DNA of 64,000 bases from Progne subis subis (Eukaryota > Chordata > Aves > Passeriformes > Hirundinidae), in the NCBI GenBank assembly GCA_022316685.1, contig JAKJHU010000829.1, forward strand, positions 1 to 64,000. The letters are read 5' to 3'. Position 1 is the stretch's first letter, and the number at the start of each line of letters is the position of its first letter. This document shows, piece by piece, positions 21,290 to 34,087 of this stretch. Made by a program: the position numbers and the translations under genes. A model generated the notes under the pieces. It saw nothing but the letters and a program-made list of their open reading frames with translations. It ran no database searches and was not told where the DNA came from.

Positions 21290-21937
21290 GTGAGCTCACA
21301 CATGGCATATCCATTTTGTCAGTTTGGCTCAGCTGTCCTGGCTGTGCCTCCTCCAAGCTTCTTGTGCACCCCCAGCCTTCTTGCTGGCTGGACATGGGAA
21401 GCTGAAAAGTCCTTGACTTAGTATAAGCACTACATAGCAACAACTAAAACATCAGTGTTATCAACATTATTCTCATCCTAAACCCAAAACACATCACTGT
21501 ACCAACTGCTAGGAAGAAAATTACTTTTATTACAGCTGAAAACAGTATACAAAATAAATGTTATATAAATAAAAATCCAGCTTTGACTGGAGGATTTTAA
21601 AAATTACAGCTGTTTTTTAAGTTACTGTATAATATATTAATACTTGAATGAGATCTTACTCTCATATCTTCAATTTTTGTCATACTTTTCTCCACTCATC
21701 TTCAGATGGGACTAAAACCATTTTCTGTCAAGTTAACTGAATACTTATTTTAACAGTGAGTCCAAGTTAATTACTCAGTACTTTGACATATGAAATGTTA
21801 TTTTGCGTAGATGCGGGGATTTTTTGCCAATCCTGTTAAGTTTTGTTATAGCAACTGTACACTCTTTTCTACAATCATGTTTCCCTCACTTAATTCAAAT
21901 AAATAACTACTACTTCTTTTATTTTCTTTTCCTGAAG

Positions 21938-22187
21938 TCGAACAACTTATCCTTACACGGAAACCCAGATGTATAGCCAAAACACTGGGAGAAATTACTT
22001 CGAAGGAAGTTCTACACAGGCAACTACAGTGGTCTCCTCTCATAGTATGGTGGGCACCGGAGGGATTCAGATGGGTGTTGCAGGAGGACAGCTCATTAGC
22101 AACTCAGGAGGGACCTATCTGATTGGCAATTCAATGGAAAATTCTGGTCATTCAGTGACTCATACAACACGGGCCTCCCCAGCTACA
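21938..22187 (+). CDS. RFX3: RFX3 coding exon upstream of the DNA-binding domain
   Basis: Regulatory factor X3 is a winged-helix transcription factor of ciliogenesis genes. This exon encodes RTTYPYTETQMYSQNTG, then VVSSHSMVGTGGIQMG and SGGTYLIGNSMENSGHS, ending TRASPAT, which I recognise as RFX3 N-terminal sequence. The acceptor is a pyrimidine tract then gaag|T; the donor is ACA|gtaagt. 250 bp; it starts after two bases of a codon and ends in phase 0. Compared with the mammalian protein as I remember it, the segment after NYF is two residues shorter and changed. No stop or frameshift. Boundaries come from splice sites and protein continuity. Confidence 0.93.
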
Positions 22188-22367
22188 GTAAGTACTTCAG
22201 AACTATGTTAAATCTTTGGGGATATTTTTTAATTGCTATGATGTTCTGGCATGCTGGCATGTTTCTGTAGCAAAAAGCATATTATGTTGGCAGAATCAGT
22301 AATACATGGCTTTGTCTTGCAAATATTTACATTTAGTTTAACTCTGTACGTGTAAATAGTATAGTGC

Positions 22368-22967
22368 TGTCATGGTTTAATCCCAGCTGGCAACTAAGCA
22401 CCACACAGACACTCACTCTCACCCAGTGGGATGGGGGAGAGAATTAGGAGAATAAAAAGGAGAAAACTCATGGGTTGACATAAAAACAGTTTAATAATTT
22501 TAAAATGGAAACAATAGTGATAATACTGACCAGAATAAAAATTAAAAGGAAAAGAAAAAAAAACCCAAATAGAATGCAATTAAAATCCAAAAAAGACAAG
22601 TGATGCAAATGAAAACAGTTGCTCACCAACCGACCAAGCCAGTCCAGCAGCCCAATCAGTCCCTGAGCAGTGGCCCCCCTGCCAACATCTCCCCTAGTTT
22701 TATTGCTGAGCGTGACATCATATGGTATGGAATATCCCTTTGGTCAGTTAGCTATCCCAGATGTGTTCCCTCCTGAATTCTTGTCTATCCCCAGCCTACT
22801 CACTGGTGGGGCAGCATGAGAAGAAGAAAAGGCCTTGACTCTGGGTAAGCCCTGCTCAGCAGTAACTGAAACATCCCTGTGTTATCAACACTGTTTTCAG
22901 CACAAATCCAAAACACAGCCCCATACCAGCTACTGTGAAGAAAATTAACTCTAGCCCAGCCAAAAAC
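22368..22967 (-). mobile_element. LTR family F, copy 2, solo LTR
   Basis: 600 bp beginning TGTCATGGTTTAA and ending in CAAAAAC(A). Flanks agtgc (22363-22367) and agtgc (22968-22972) form a 5-bp target duplication. A minus-strand ATTAAA lies near 22490. It is the uninterrupted reference copy of family F in this window and lies 181 bp downstream of an RFX3 exon. Confidence 0.8.
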
Positions 22968-22999
22968 AGTGCAGTTCACTGGGGATGCTTGCATACATA

Positions 23000-24405
23000 A
23001 GAATGTGGATGAAACTGAAAATCTGGCTACAACCTCCTTTCAGGTAGTTGTAAAGAGTGATAAGGTCCGCCCTGAGCATCCTCTTCTCCAGGCTAAACAA
23101 CCCTAGCTCCATCAGCCCCACTTTTCATATGGCTTACTCTCCAGACCCATCACCAACTTCCTTGTCCTTCTCTGCACCTCAATGTCTTTCTTGTAGTGAG
23201 GGGCCAGAAACTGAACGCAGTATGGGCAGGGACATCTTACACTAGATCAGCTTGCTCAAAGACCTGACCAACCTGACCTTGAACACTTCCAGGTATGGGG
23301 CATCCACAACTTCTCTGTGCAACCTGTTTCAGTGTCTCACCACTCTCATTGTAAGCAGTTTCCTATGTCTAATCAAAACCTATCCTCTTTCAGTGTTCAA
23401 TCATTGCCCCTTGTCCTACTGCTACAGGCCCTACTAGAAATTTTGTCCCTTTCTTATAAGCCCTCTAAGTATTGAAAGACTACCTACAGCCTTCTCTTCT
23501 CCAGGCTGAACATCCCAAACTCTCTCAGTCTTTCCTCATAGGAGAGGTGTTCCAGCCTCCTAATCATCTTTGTGTCCCTCATCTGGAACCACTCTAACAA
23601 GTTTTGCTTGTGCTGGGGACCTCAGAGCTGAATGCAGTACTCTAAGTGGGGTCTCACTGAAGAGAAGTAGGGAAGGAGAATCACCTCATTTGACCTACTG
23701 GCCATGTTTCTTTTCATTCAACCCAGGATGCGATTTTCTTTCTGTGCTGCAAGTGTACATTGCCAGCTCATGGCCAATTTTTTGTCCACCAGTGCATCCC
23801 CAAGTCCTTCTCCTCGGAGTTGCTCTCAATCTGTTTATTCCCCAGTCTGTATTGCTACTGGGGATTGCTCTGACCCAGGTGCAGTACTTTGCACTTGACC
23901 TTGGGGAACTTAATGAGATTTGCATGGGCCCACTCCTCAAGCCTGTCAAGGTCCCTCTGGATGCTACATAGCAAACCAACTGAATCACTCAGTTTGGTGT
24001 CATCTGGAATCTTGCTGAGGGTTCACTCAATCCCACTGTATGTTATGTTGATGAAGATATTAAACAGTATTTGTCCCAGTATGAACCCCAGAGAGACACC
24101 ACTAGTCACTGATCTCCATTTGGACATGGAGCCATTGACTGTAACTCTTCAGACATGGCCACCCAGACAGTTTCTTATCCATCTAACAGTCCGTTGATCA
24201 AACCCATATCTCTCCAATTTAGTGGCCAGAATGCTTTGGGAGATCATTTGAAAGGCCTTACAGAAGTCCAGGGAGATGACATCCATAGCTCTTCCCTTTT
24301 CCACTGATGCAGTCACTCCATTGTAGAAGACCACTAGATTAGTCAGATATGATTTGCCTTTGGTGAAGTCATGTTGTCTGTATCTCTAATCACCTCCTTG
24401 TTTTC
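23000..24405 (-). mobile_element. Two or more CR1 fragments
   Basis: Minus strand. 23020-23235 and 23235-24400 each read as CR1 ORF2 with conserved segments such as the RT core ([18 protein letters not shown]) and the ORF2 C-terminus. The break near 23225-23240 restarts the 3' region, so two copies abut. Dead copies. Confidence 0.8.
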
Positions 24406-24423
24406 CATGCTTTGACATATGCA

Positions 24424-26690
24424 GAATCACAGAATGGGTAAGTTGGAAGGGTCCACTGGAGGTTGACTAGTCCAACCTCTCTGCTCAAGCAAGGGCCCTA
24501 GAATACATTATTTAGGATTGTATCCAGACAGTTCTTGACTATGTCCAGGGAAGGAGACTCCACAATCTCTCTGGGCAATCTGTTCCAACGGTCAGTCACC
24601 TGCACAGTAAAGTTCTTCCTAATGTTCAGTTGGAACTTTCTGTATTCCAGTTTCTACCTGTTGATTCTCATCTTATTGCTCGGCACTACCAAGCAGAGCC
24701 TGGCCCCATCCTCTTGGCAGAGCCTGGCCCCATCCTCTTGGCACCCTCCCTTTCGATACTTATATACATTGATAAGATCCCCTCAGTCATCTCTTCTCCA
24801 AACTGAATAGGCCCAGCTTCCTGAGCATTTACTCATAAGTGAGTTGCTCTAGTCCTCTAATCATCTTTATAGCCCTCCACTGGACTTGGTTGAGGATCTC
24901 CATGTCTTTCTTGTACTGAGGAGCCCAGAACTGGACATAGCACTACAGATGTGTGTCGCTATTGTATTAGGGACGGTGATAATAATGACACACGACTGTC
25001 CGATATCAGAAGGCAAGAGAGCAAATCTTTATTTTACAGTGTCCTTTTTATAGACAGTTCCGAGGAAATAAGAAATGATTGGCCATCAAACCAACACTTT
25101 ACCATCACTGGCCACTCAGAGACAACACCCCTCAAACAGACTTACAGGTAAACAGCAAGTTGGACAAACAACACCTGCTAGGACCAAAACAACACCTGTG
25201 AGGACTGTTTTGGTTCCTCCTTACAATTTCTCAGGCCAGAGTGGGAAAGTTATGTGACTTGGTTTCCTACAGGATCTACTGCTGCCTGATTTATCTCTCT
25301 GACCTAGGTTTCAGCATCCACAGATGTGGCCTTACCAGGGCTGAGTAGAGGGGCAGGATCACTTCCCTCCACCTGCTGGCAATGCTTTTCTCAATGCACC
25401 CCAGGATATTATTGGTCTTCTTGGCCACAAGGGCACTCCTGGCTCATGGGCAGCTTGTTGTCCACCAGGATGCCCAGGTTCTTCTCCACTGAGCTGCTTT
25501 CCAGCAGGTCACCTCCAGCTTGTACTGGGGCCTGTGGGTATTCCTTACCAGGTGCAAGACTGTGCATTTGCCTTTGTTGAATTTCAGACAGTTCTCTGCC
25601 CATCTCTCCAGTCTGCTGAGATCCTTCTGAATGGAAGCATAGCACTCTGGAGTATCCACCACTCCTCACAGTTTTGGATGATCAGCAAACCTGTGGTGAA
25701 GGCACTCTATCCCTTCATCCAAGTTATTGATGAATAAGCTAAATAATACTGGACTCAATACTTTTCAGGACAACGTGTTTCATGATCTTACCAGGCTGGA
25801 GGTGAGGCTGACTGGTCAGTTGTTTCCAGGGTCCTCCTTTTAACCTTTTTTTAAAATGGGTACAATGTTTCCCTTTTTCCTGTCACCAGGGTCATTTCCT
25901 GACTGCCATGATAAATATAATGCAGAATGACTTGGCAACTGTATCAGCCAATTCCCTCAGGACCCTGGCATGCATCTTGTTGGGTCCCATGGACTTGTGT
26001 GCATTCAGGTTCCTCTGATGAGAGAGACTTCTTTCCTCCAGTTACCGCCTTGAGGTTTGGGGCTTGAGATATGTGGGAAGAGAGATTTTCATTGAAAACA
26101 GAGGCAAAAAATTTGTTGAGTACCGAAGCCTTTTCCATGTCAGTTGTCACCAGTTGACCTGTGCTATGTATCAGGCTGGAGAAGAGAGTACATTTTCTTT
26201 AATCTTTCTTTTCTGGCCAACATACCTGTAGAAGACCTTCTCATTCTTCTCATCCCTTGCCAAATTCAGTACCAGCTGTGCCTTAGCTTTCCTGATCCCA
26301 TCCCTACACATTCGGGCAGTATCCCTATATTCTTTCCGTGTTCCCATATCCCTGTTTCCACAGCCTGTGCATTTCCTTCTCATACTTTAGGTTTGACCAG
26401 GAGTTCCTTACTAGGCCATTCTGGTTTCCTGCACTCCTTGCCTGATCTCTTGCATGTGGGAATCAAGAGCTGTTGGGCTCTAAGAATAATGTCCTTGAAG
26501 AGCTGCCAACCCTGTTCAGCTCCTTTATCCCTGAGGGCAGTTTCCCAGGGAACCCCATCCACTAATTCCTTAAACAACTGAAATTTTGCTCTCTTAAAAT
26601 TCAAAGTCCTGACTCTACTCTTCACGTGGCCCATATCCCTCAAGATTGTGAATTCCACTAGGGCTTGATCACTGAAGCAAGGGCTGCCAC
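24424..26690 (-). mobile_element. CR1 LINE copy interrupted by a solo LTR
   Basis: Starts at the 3' tail (gaatcacagaatgggtaagttggaaggg) and runs on the minus strand back through ORF2: RT palm, thumb, and the endonuclease-RT linker (MGHVKSRVRTLNFKRAKFQLFKELVDGVPWE at about 26380-26658). 5'-truncated near 26690, many stops. 24952-25320 is a later LTR insertion. Confidence 0.85.
24952..25320 (-). mobile_element. Solo LTR inserted in CR1
   Basis: 369 bp with ends TGTGTCGC...GCATCCA and perfect flanks cagatg (24946-24951) and cagatg (25321-25326). Minus-strand AATAAA is the complement of ctttatttta near 25028. CR1 continues on both sides. Confidence 0.85.
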
Positions 26691-28933
26691 CAGTCTTGAG
26701 AACTCTAATTAGTTCTTGACATCTCTAATTAATTTAAGGCTCTTGATATATAGGATTCCACTCATACAAGAAATAGTAATTTGAAACCTAAACAGTTCAG
26801 CTTAAGCTGTGACATCAAACACATGCTGCTTTAAATTTACTAGAAGGTTTAAATAAATCAGGTAAACTAGAGCAACACACTAGTTCAATTTTTCTTGTTT
26901 TTTTACCTGGTACATTTCACTTTTAATCCTAATTCTACCTGCACCATCATAATATTCTTTCATACTTGTATAGATAATTTAAGAGATCACAATAATATGT
27001 AGCCAGACCTACTTCTTAATGTAATACTCATCAAATGTATTCAAATATTTTGAATTAATTTTAGATAATTTTCACATGAAGACAAATGAACCAGGCATAG
27101 GCTTTTTATAACCTTTGACACTTTTGCCATATCAAGATTTAGTTTTGTTTCACTGTTTACAATAAACAACTTCATTTTGTTTTATTCACTGTCATTAATC
27201 AAATAATTGCATTTTTGTAACTAGCAAATTGGTCATAACATTGATAAGATTTTAGCTCTTCCTGATAATTCTACTAATACATTGTAGCAATTTGAAACTA
27301 TATCGCGTGTATCCTACTTGAATGATGAGTCTGGGTGGGTTACTGACAGTTAATGTCAGAGGACAGGCAGCTACAGCAAAGACGAATTAGAAGATTAACT
27401 CAACTCCCCTATAAATAATAGCATTTAAATCACCCTGCACTTTTTACTATATGTAAATGTTTTAAGGATTGTTCTGATAAAATTAGCATTGTAATACCAA
27501 TGTTTCCTAATGTCAAAACTTTCAAAATGTGTATATAGTTATTAAATTAAAAAATGTATTATGCTTGTCAGCCTGGAAGGAACTCCCATCTATTAGTTCT
27601 GTTTTTTCTAGTAAGCATTAAGGTTGATCTGCAATCACTGTTATTCATCAGTCATCACTATCCATAGGAACTATTGACTCAGAAATGTATCCTATTTCAG
27701 TCATGCTTGTGCACATCATAAGGTACATGGAAATAAAACCAAAGCCAATATGAATTAATTAATTAGTTAATACTTCTGAATTAATTAATGAATACTCCTG
27801 GTACTAAATACAGTGTGCTAAGCATTCTATTGATAGAAATCATGGCACCTTTCTAAAATAAACCATTTGATAATGGAGTGGGAGAAAAAGAATAACAGCC
27901 ACAAATAAGAAGGGCCAATAGTAATGTCAAATCCTGATAGTATTGTTTTGGAGGAAGTATAGTACTTTAAAGAGAAAAACAGTATAAAAATGTGTAAGCT
28001 TCCATAGCTTTATTTTAAGCTGGAGTAGTTGTGATTTGGAAAGTAGTTTGAAATAAGATTTTATTTATTCAAACAGCCAACGTCTTTCTAGGTAAAGGAA
28101 TTTTTTCCTTTTTTCCTCACTCCTCTGGTAATTGGCAGAACAGTTCTTATAGCTGTATTCATCTTAAAATGAACAAACTTCTTCAGATTAAAAAATCAGA
28201 GGTACATGGATCTTTATGTTATATTCAAAAATCAAATCACCTAGTCTGACCTTTAAATCATTCAGGCCTGACATTTTTATTCAAATCTTATGAACACAAT
28301 GACTTGTTTGGTGAAAAAGGCATTAAATCTAGGTTTCCAAACACAAGAAGATGAATAATCTGTTTAACCAGTCAGTCCAAGTTCAAGTACTAACTGTTAA
28401 AAATGTTGGTCAATTATGAATTAACTATTGGGGTGGAAGTTTAGAGGATTTGGGGGGTCTTGTACTCTCATTAAGCTCTGTCCCTCAAGACTCTGCCTCC
28501 TGATTCGTTCTGCTCCATATCTGTGAAGCATCATGACTTGTTTCTATCCCTTCCCAGGAAAAGAGATAAGTTTCAGTGTTGCACAGTAGACAGAATTATA
28601 TATATGTCCTACTCTGCCCCTGAGAGCCCCATACAGCCCCCACTGGATTTCCAGAAAATCCTCATGAGACTAAGGTCAGACACACTTGCACCATTTACAT
28701 TCTGGCCTCATATGCTTATATTGCTCATTTCTTTCTAGCTTTCAGCCATTATCTTTTGTTGTGTTAAAATTTTTAAATTGCATTTAAAATTTAACTTTAA
28801 AAAGCCCTGTAGCACCTAGTATTTTATTTCTAGTTTTGCCTCTTAATGTATTTATTCAGTAGATCACATACCTATATCAGCATGCTATATTTAGTGTATT
28901 CATTACAAACAAGTTGTTTCTGAAATAACTCTT
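26691..28933. other. RFX3 intron, no feature seen
   Basis: AT-rich sequence without coding motifs, CR1 or LTR signals that I can recognise. Short direct repeats of attaattaa near 27755-27785 are the only local structure. Confidence 0.5.
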
Positions 28934-30065
28934 TGTGGTGGGTTGGCCTAGCCACCAGATGCCCACCAAGCCACTCTCAATCCCGCTCCTCAACAGTCTG
29001 TTTTGCCTCTGACCATAATTGGTGAGTGATCTCCCTGTCTTTATTTCAACTCATAAGCTTTTTGTCTTTTTTTTTTTTTTCCTCCCCCTGTTCAGCTGAG
29101 GAGGAGTGTTAGAACAGCTTGGTGGGCACCTGGAGGCCAGCCAAGGTCAACCCACCACACCTTCAAAGGCAAATCAGACTTGACTTGGGGAAATTATTTT
29201 AATTTATTGCCAATGAAACAGAGCAGGATAATGAGAAATAAGAACAAATCTAAAAACACCTTCCACTCACCCCTCTCTTCTTCCCAGGCTCAGCTTCATT
29301 CCCCTTTTCTACTTCCTCCCTCAGAGCAGCACAGGGGGACAGGGAATGGGGATTTCCATCAGTTCATAACACTCTTTGTTTCTTCCTTTTATTCCTTTTC
29401 ATGTTCTTGTCCTGCTCTAGCATGGGGTCCCACCCACGGGAGACAGTCCATGAACTTCTCCAATGTGGGCATTCCCACTGGCTGCAGTTCTTCACAAACT
29501 GTTCCAGAGTGTTGGTTTTTTTGTTTTTGTTTTTGTTTTTCCTATGGGGTGAAGTCCCTAAGGAATGGACTGCTCTAGCATGGGTCCCCCACAGGGTCAC
29601 AGGTCCTGCCAACAAACCTGCTCCAGCATGGGCTCCTCTCCACAGGCCACCATTCCTGCCAGGAGCTTCCTTTAGGGCACATCCACCTTGTCCATTGTGA
29701 GTTCCTCCACGGGCTGCAGGTGGATATCTGCTCCACTGTTAACCTTCATGGGCTGAAGGGAAATCTCTGTTCAGATGCCTGTAACACTTGCTCCCCTCTT
29801 CCTTTACTGATCTTAGTGGCTGCATAATTTTATTTCTCACATATTCACACTTACAGCTGACACTGTGAAGTTTTTTTTACCCCTTCTTAAATATGTTTGC
29901 AAAGAGGCTCTAGAAACATCATTGGCCCAAATTTGGCCAGTGGCAGGTTGGTCTTGGAGCTGGCTGGAACTGTCTCTGACATGACAACACCTTCTAGTGT
30001 CTTCTCTCAGAAGCCATCCCTGCACTACCAGGTCTACCAAAACCTTGTCACATAAACCCAATACA
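28934..30065 (-). mobile_element. LTR family E, copy 1, with fold-back left end
   Basis: Ends TGTGGTGGG...CCAATACA; flanks ctctt (28929-28933) and ctcgt (30066-30070), a 5-bp duplication with one mismatch. The body from about 29165 matches copy 2 (agacttgacttggggaaatta...). The first about 225 bp is inverted relative to copy 2: both 28934-28970 and the complement of 29115-29157 read as the LTR start TGTGGTGGGTTG. A minus-strand AATAAA lies near 29207. Confidence 0.65.
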
Positions 30066-30321
30066 CTCGTATGGAAAACTATTCTCATTATTAAAAAATT
30101 GGTCAAAGGAACACAATGATGTTTTGTTTCTGAGGTATTCAAAATTTTATATTGGAGATGCCTCTGAATCCCTGAAGTGAATTTCTGTCTGTTCTATTTC
30201 TTTTCTTCTGTTAAAATGTATAAAGTAGGTCGAACATGATAGCCACTGCTAACATTACAGTTCAAATCTTAGTGGCATGGTGTTAACACTTTTCTACAGT
30301 AGTGGATTTCTGTGTGTCAGT
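30066..30321. other. Intron between LTRs, no feature seen
   Basis: About 250 bp of AT-rich sequence without recognisable elements. Confidence 0.5.
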
Positions 30322-30848
30322 TGTGGTTTAACCCCAGCCAGCAACCAAGCCACATGCAGCTACTTGCTCATTCCCCCCACCAGCAGGATCAGGGAGACAA
30401 TCAGAAGGGTAAAATCTGGAGAACTCATGGGTTGAGATAAAGACAGTTTAATAGGAAAAGGAAAAGCCACTCACACAAACAAAGCAAAACAAGGAATTAA
30501 TTCACTGCTTCCCATGGACAGGTAGATGTTCAGCCATCTCCAGGAGAGCAGAGCCCTAACATGCATAACAGTGACTTGGGAAGACAAACACCATCACTCC
30601 AAACATTCCCCTCCCCCCCTTCCTCCTTCTTCCCCCCACTTTATATACTGATCATGATGTCATGTGGTCTGGAATATCCCTTTGGTCAGTTTGGGTCATC
30701 TGTCCTGGCTGTGTCTCCTCCCAACTTCCCATGCACTCCCAGCCGCCTTGACAGCTTGGCAGTAGGAAAAGCAGAAAAAAACCTTGGCTCTGTGTATGCC
30801 CTGCTCAGCAATAACAAAAACATCTCTATTATCAACCCTGTGTTCATC
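30322..30848 (-). mobile_element. LTR family F, copy 3, truncated by LTR D
   Basis: Begins TGTGGTTTAACCCCAGCC and follows copy 2 to its ttatcaaccctg segment, where LTR D begins. The last about 70 bp of family F are missing and I did not find them beyond the LTR D/provirus C block. Confidence 0.75.
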
Positions 30849-31447
30849 TGTTGGGGTTTGACACTGGTTAAAACACCAGGCACCCACAAGAATCGTAACA
30901 AAGGGCAAATGAGTTGAGATAAGGACCATGAGAAAACAGTCTGAGGGCAAAACAGGCTCAAACTTAAAGGTATAAACTAAATTTATTATTAACAGAGTCA
31001 AAGGAGGATAATGAGGAGTAAAAATAGCCTTTAAAACACCTTTCCATGCCCTCCAGCCCATCCCTCCTTCCCACTGACAGCGCAGGGAGACGGTATGGGG
31101 GTGTTTGGTCAGTTTGTCACTTGAGATCTTTCTTCAGTTCATTTAGGGAGAGGAGTCTCCTGCTATACTGTGGGGTCTTTCCCACAGGACACAATTCTCC
31201 ATGAACTTCTCCAGCATGGTTCTAATTTCACTAGTAGCAGTCCCACCCAACCTGCTGTAACGTGAGTCCCTCCCATAGGCAAAACATTCTTCCCGAAACT
31301 GCCATTGTGTGGGTCACTAGTCCATGGGGTGTAGTCTTTTAAGGGCAAGCTGCTCTAGTGTGGAAGCAAGGGCCCTCTGTTTCTGGAAGCAAGACCCCTC
31401 TTTCTCTGGGTTTCCCACTGGATTACACCTTTTTTAGCATCCACCCG
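30849..31447 (-). mobile_element. LTR family D, copy 1, left part
   Basis: Begins TGTTGGGGTTTGACAC and matches the LTR at 57770-58613 (aaaggtataaa-taaatttattattaacagag; aggaggataatgag). Minus-strand polyadenylation signal near 30981. It stops at the target duplication of provirus C; the right part is 35194-35521. Confidence 0.75.
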
Positions 31448-31867
31448 TGTGGTGGTTCTTTAGAGAGACCCAGATGTCCGTCGATGGCAAAAGGAAAGCA
31501 AGTCTGCTCTTTGCTCCGAGGGGGAAATCAGGGCTTTATTTTTGGGGGTCCTGCCATTGCAGAGTCCAGAGACCAGTAGCTCCTTCCTCGTTCCCTTTCT
31601 GATGCCAAAGAGACTGCCCCTCCTTCTCTCAGGGCTTTTCCCCAGGGGAGAAGGGGCTAGAGGCAGGGACAATCCACTACCCAATCAGGCATAAGGTGGG
31701 AGTGGAACAGAGTTGGGTTACAGTCCAGCGTGGGAGGATGGGCACGGCAAAGCAGGGACAAACCACGTGATACAGTTTCCAAGGGGAACAGGGGATACAG
31801 AAGAAAACATTACAAAACCCAATATAAAAATGAAACACAATATAAACCAAATTAATAAGCTACAACA
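31448..31867 (-). repeat. 3' LTR of provirus C
   Basis: 420 bp; AATAAA is the complement of ctttattttt near 31535. Followed on the right by polypurine tract 31868-31881 (AAGAAAGAGGGAAA on the minus strand). A third, diverged member of this family is the solo LTR 51198-51721. Confidence 0.88.
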
Positions 31868-32330
31868 TTTCCCTCTTTCTTATTAAATTGAAAAGAAGGA
31901 AGGCTCAGTCCATGGGAGATGCTCAGAGTTTGGACCTTGAATACCTTTAAAGCTGAAAAAGAAAAAATAACCTTTAGTGCAAACAAACTGTCTAGAAAAA
32001 CACTGTTAAGGGATAACTTGGAGAGGGTTTGGCGCTTTCTCCTCCTCCAGGCAGCAGTGGCCATTTGTGGGGCCTCTGCAGGTGGCTTTGCAGTTTTAGG
32101 GATGAAAGGTTTCACCCACTCGGCTGGCACCCACTTGAGATTTGGGGGAGTGGACACATAGGTGTACCCACTACCCCATGTGACCAGATCATGAGGACTT
32201 TTTGTTTCTCTGGTCGCTGGATCCTTTACTATCACATCTGGCAACTTTTGCTGAAAAGCAGAACTGGTTAAAGCACGATTAGTTAATTCAACATTTGCAT
32301 TTTCCTGTTTTTTCTCCCCCCTCCTCGGAC
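31868..32330 (-). pseudogene. pol: Provirus C pol remnant: integrase C-terminal domain
   Basis: Within a minus-strand frame, about 32050-32260 encodes VKDPATRETKSPHDLVTWG, then GYTYVSTPPNLKWVPAEWVKPF, the DNA-binding C-terminal domain pattern of betaretroviral integrases. It comes only tens of codons after nucleocapsid sequence, so protease to integrase core are deleted. What follows down to the polypurine tract has no recognisable env. Confidence 0.75.
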
Positions 32331-32339
32331 TTGCCCCAT

Positions 32340-34087
32340 TTATGTCAGCACACTGGGCAAGCCGGCACTCATCTTTTAGTTTTTTGAAAGGTTCTCTTTG
32401 GGGCCCCAAGACTCCTTGCCCCCATTGTCCCGGAAGTCCAGAAATTGCTTCTTTAAAGGGCATTGAGATGCCCAATGTCCAGCCTGATCGCACAGGAGAC
32501 ACGTTGTTCTTCTCTTGGGCGGTGGCCATGGCACAGGCACAGGAGGCACGGTGTCTACAGCAGCGGCTTTTTGTGGTGGCTTGACTCTGGAACTGTGGTT
32601 TAGGTGAGCTGTCATGAAGGGAACCTTCCTGGCACACACCTGGAGCATGTCATCTAAGGTTGGAGCCGGTTCTATAGACAGGCTGAGGATGGCTGCCTTG
32701 CACTGTTCGTTTGCATCAGCCAGAGCCATTTTGTCCAGGACCTGTTCTTGGGCTCCTACTTCCTTAACCTGTAACTTGATAGCTCGGGTTAATCGCTCCA
32801 CAAATGTTACAAAAGGTTCTGATGGAAGCAAAGGAATTTCCTGAGCCTGCTTGAGGGCTGAGACCCATTCACTATCACCACATAGATGTTCTAATTGAAT
32901 TGGGAAATTATTATTATCAATAGCCATTTCAGGATTTTGCCGAAACTCCAGAAGTAAATCTCTTTGGAGGTCAAAGGGAACTGTAGGATTCCCTGCTAAA
33001 TTTGCTTTTGAAAGGTTGCAGACCTATTCACTTTCATATCCAAAATCGATCTGAGCTTTGCATAAATCCTGAATCACTTGCTGGGGGAAGGGGTCTCAAT
33101 AACCATGGACAACACCCCCCCTTTTTGACTGTTGATATGTGAAAAGGGTAGCAGAAAAGTCGGGATCGGTTCCTGCTTCCGGGTTCCCAGCTTCCCCCCC
33201 CCCTCCCCCGCTCCCCTCCGGGGTGTAGGAACTGGGATTGTGGGCGGGGAAACTGTGGGAACCAGAGGCAGGGAGGGGTCTGGGGAGACTTGACTCACAT
33301 GGGGCAGAGTCGGAGGGCAGAGGTTTGAGGGTAGGGGGTGGAGTCAGAGGAGAGGGCAGTGCCGAAGGGAACGAGGGGGCTGGGGAGAGGAATGGGTTGC
33401 TCGGGTTACCAAAAGGATTGTGGGAAGGAGGGAGAGACAAAGAAATAGGCTCCTCGTGGCTGGACAAAGGTGTCTCCGCCATCTTGTGATCCCCCCCAGA
33501 ACTGAGACCAGCTTGGGAATCACTAAGATGGGGGTTTTGAGCACCCGAGCTGTCTGCTAAAGTACAAACTGGGGAAGAAGGGAAGTTTGGGGAAAGTTTA
33601 GGGGTTTCTCAAGGAATCTGGCCAGAATTCCTTGAGCAGGGGAGCTCTGGAATTTGGGGAATGCCCTGGGAGCTGCAGCTTCCCTGCCCTGTCTGGTGGG
33701 CTGCTTCCCTCAGAATATCCAAGCCTGAGGAAGTGGTTTTAGGGTTGGGAGAGAGGGAGACTGGGGAAACGGGGGAAAATCCACAAAGAACTGGCTTTTT
33801 TTTCTTTTCATTTTTTTTTTGCAATACTAACTGAATTTTTAAGCTCCAAAAAGCCAAATTTGCAGTTTTGTTACCCTTTGGTGAGCCTGATTCAACTAAT
33901 TTTTCATTATAGCCTCCCAAAATTCTGGGAAGCTTATTTGATCTAATGATACATGTGGAAACTGAGAAAACAACCACCAAATTAATTTTTTCGGCTGTTT
34001 CTTTGAACAGTGGGTCCCCCCATCATCTGAGGCACTTAAAATTTGGTAATAGACTCTTTTTTGAGACACAGACAGCCTAGCACCCAT
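32340..34087 (-). pseudogene. gag: Provirus C gag
   Basis: Starts MGARLSVSQKR at 34087, a myristoylation-type matrix N-terminus, then changes frame near 33900. A proline/serine-rich spacer (33096-33482) follows. Capsid: SEWVSALKQAQEIPLLPSEP and a class II major homology region (EPFVTFVERLTRAIK) at 32376-32927. Nucleocapsid has one Cys-His box, C-x2-C-x4-H-x4-C (LLCDQAGHWASQC). Several frameshifts make it non-functional. Confidence 0.8.

Larger units (their letters stand above)
18781..21550 (-). mobile_element. LTR family F, copy 1, split by three insertions
   Basis: Pieces 18781-18872, about 18980-19015, about 20538-20696 and about 21290-21550 line up in order with the uninterrupted copy at 22368-22967: start tgtggttcaacctcagcc, then catgggttgagataaag, then ttcaccacttgctgactga and gagcatgacatcat, then ggctcagctgtcctgg and an end with aggaagaaaattac. 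The gaps are a CR1 fragment, LTR H and a second CR1. A minus-strand polyadenylation signal is expected near the ttgagataaagaaggttta segment. Confidence 0.7.

Noticed and set aside
29180..29700. Overlapping + and - frames of 80-130 codons in LTR E
   Set aside because: They run through LTR sequence with low-complexity Ser/Pro or Lys/Asn runs and are not shared with LTR E copy 2.
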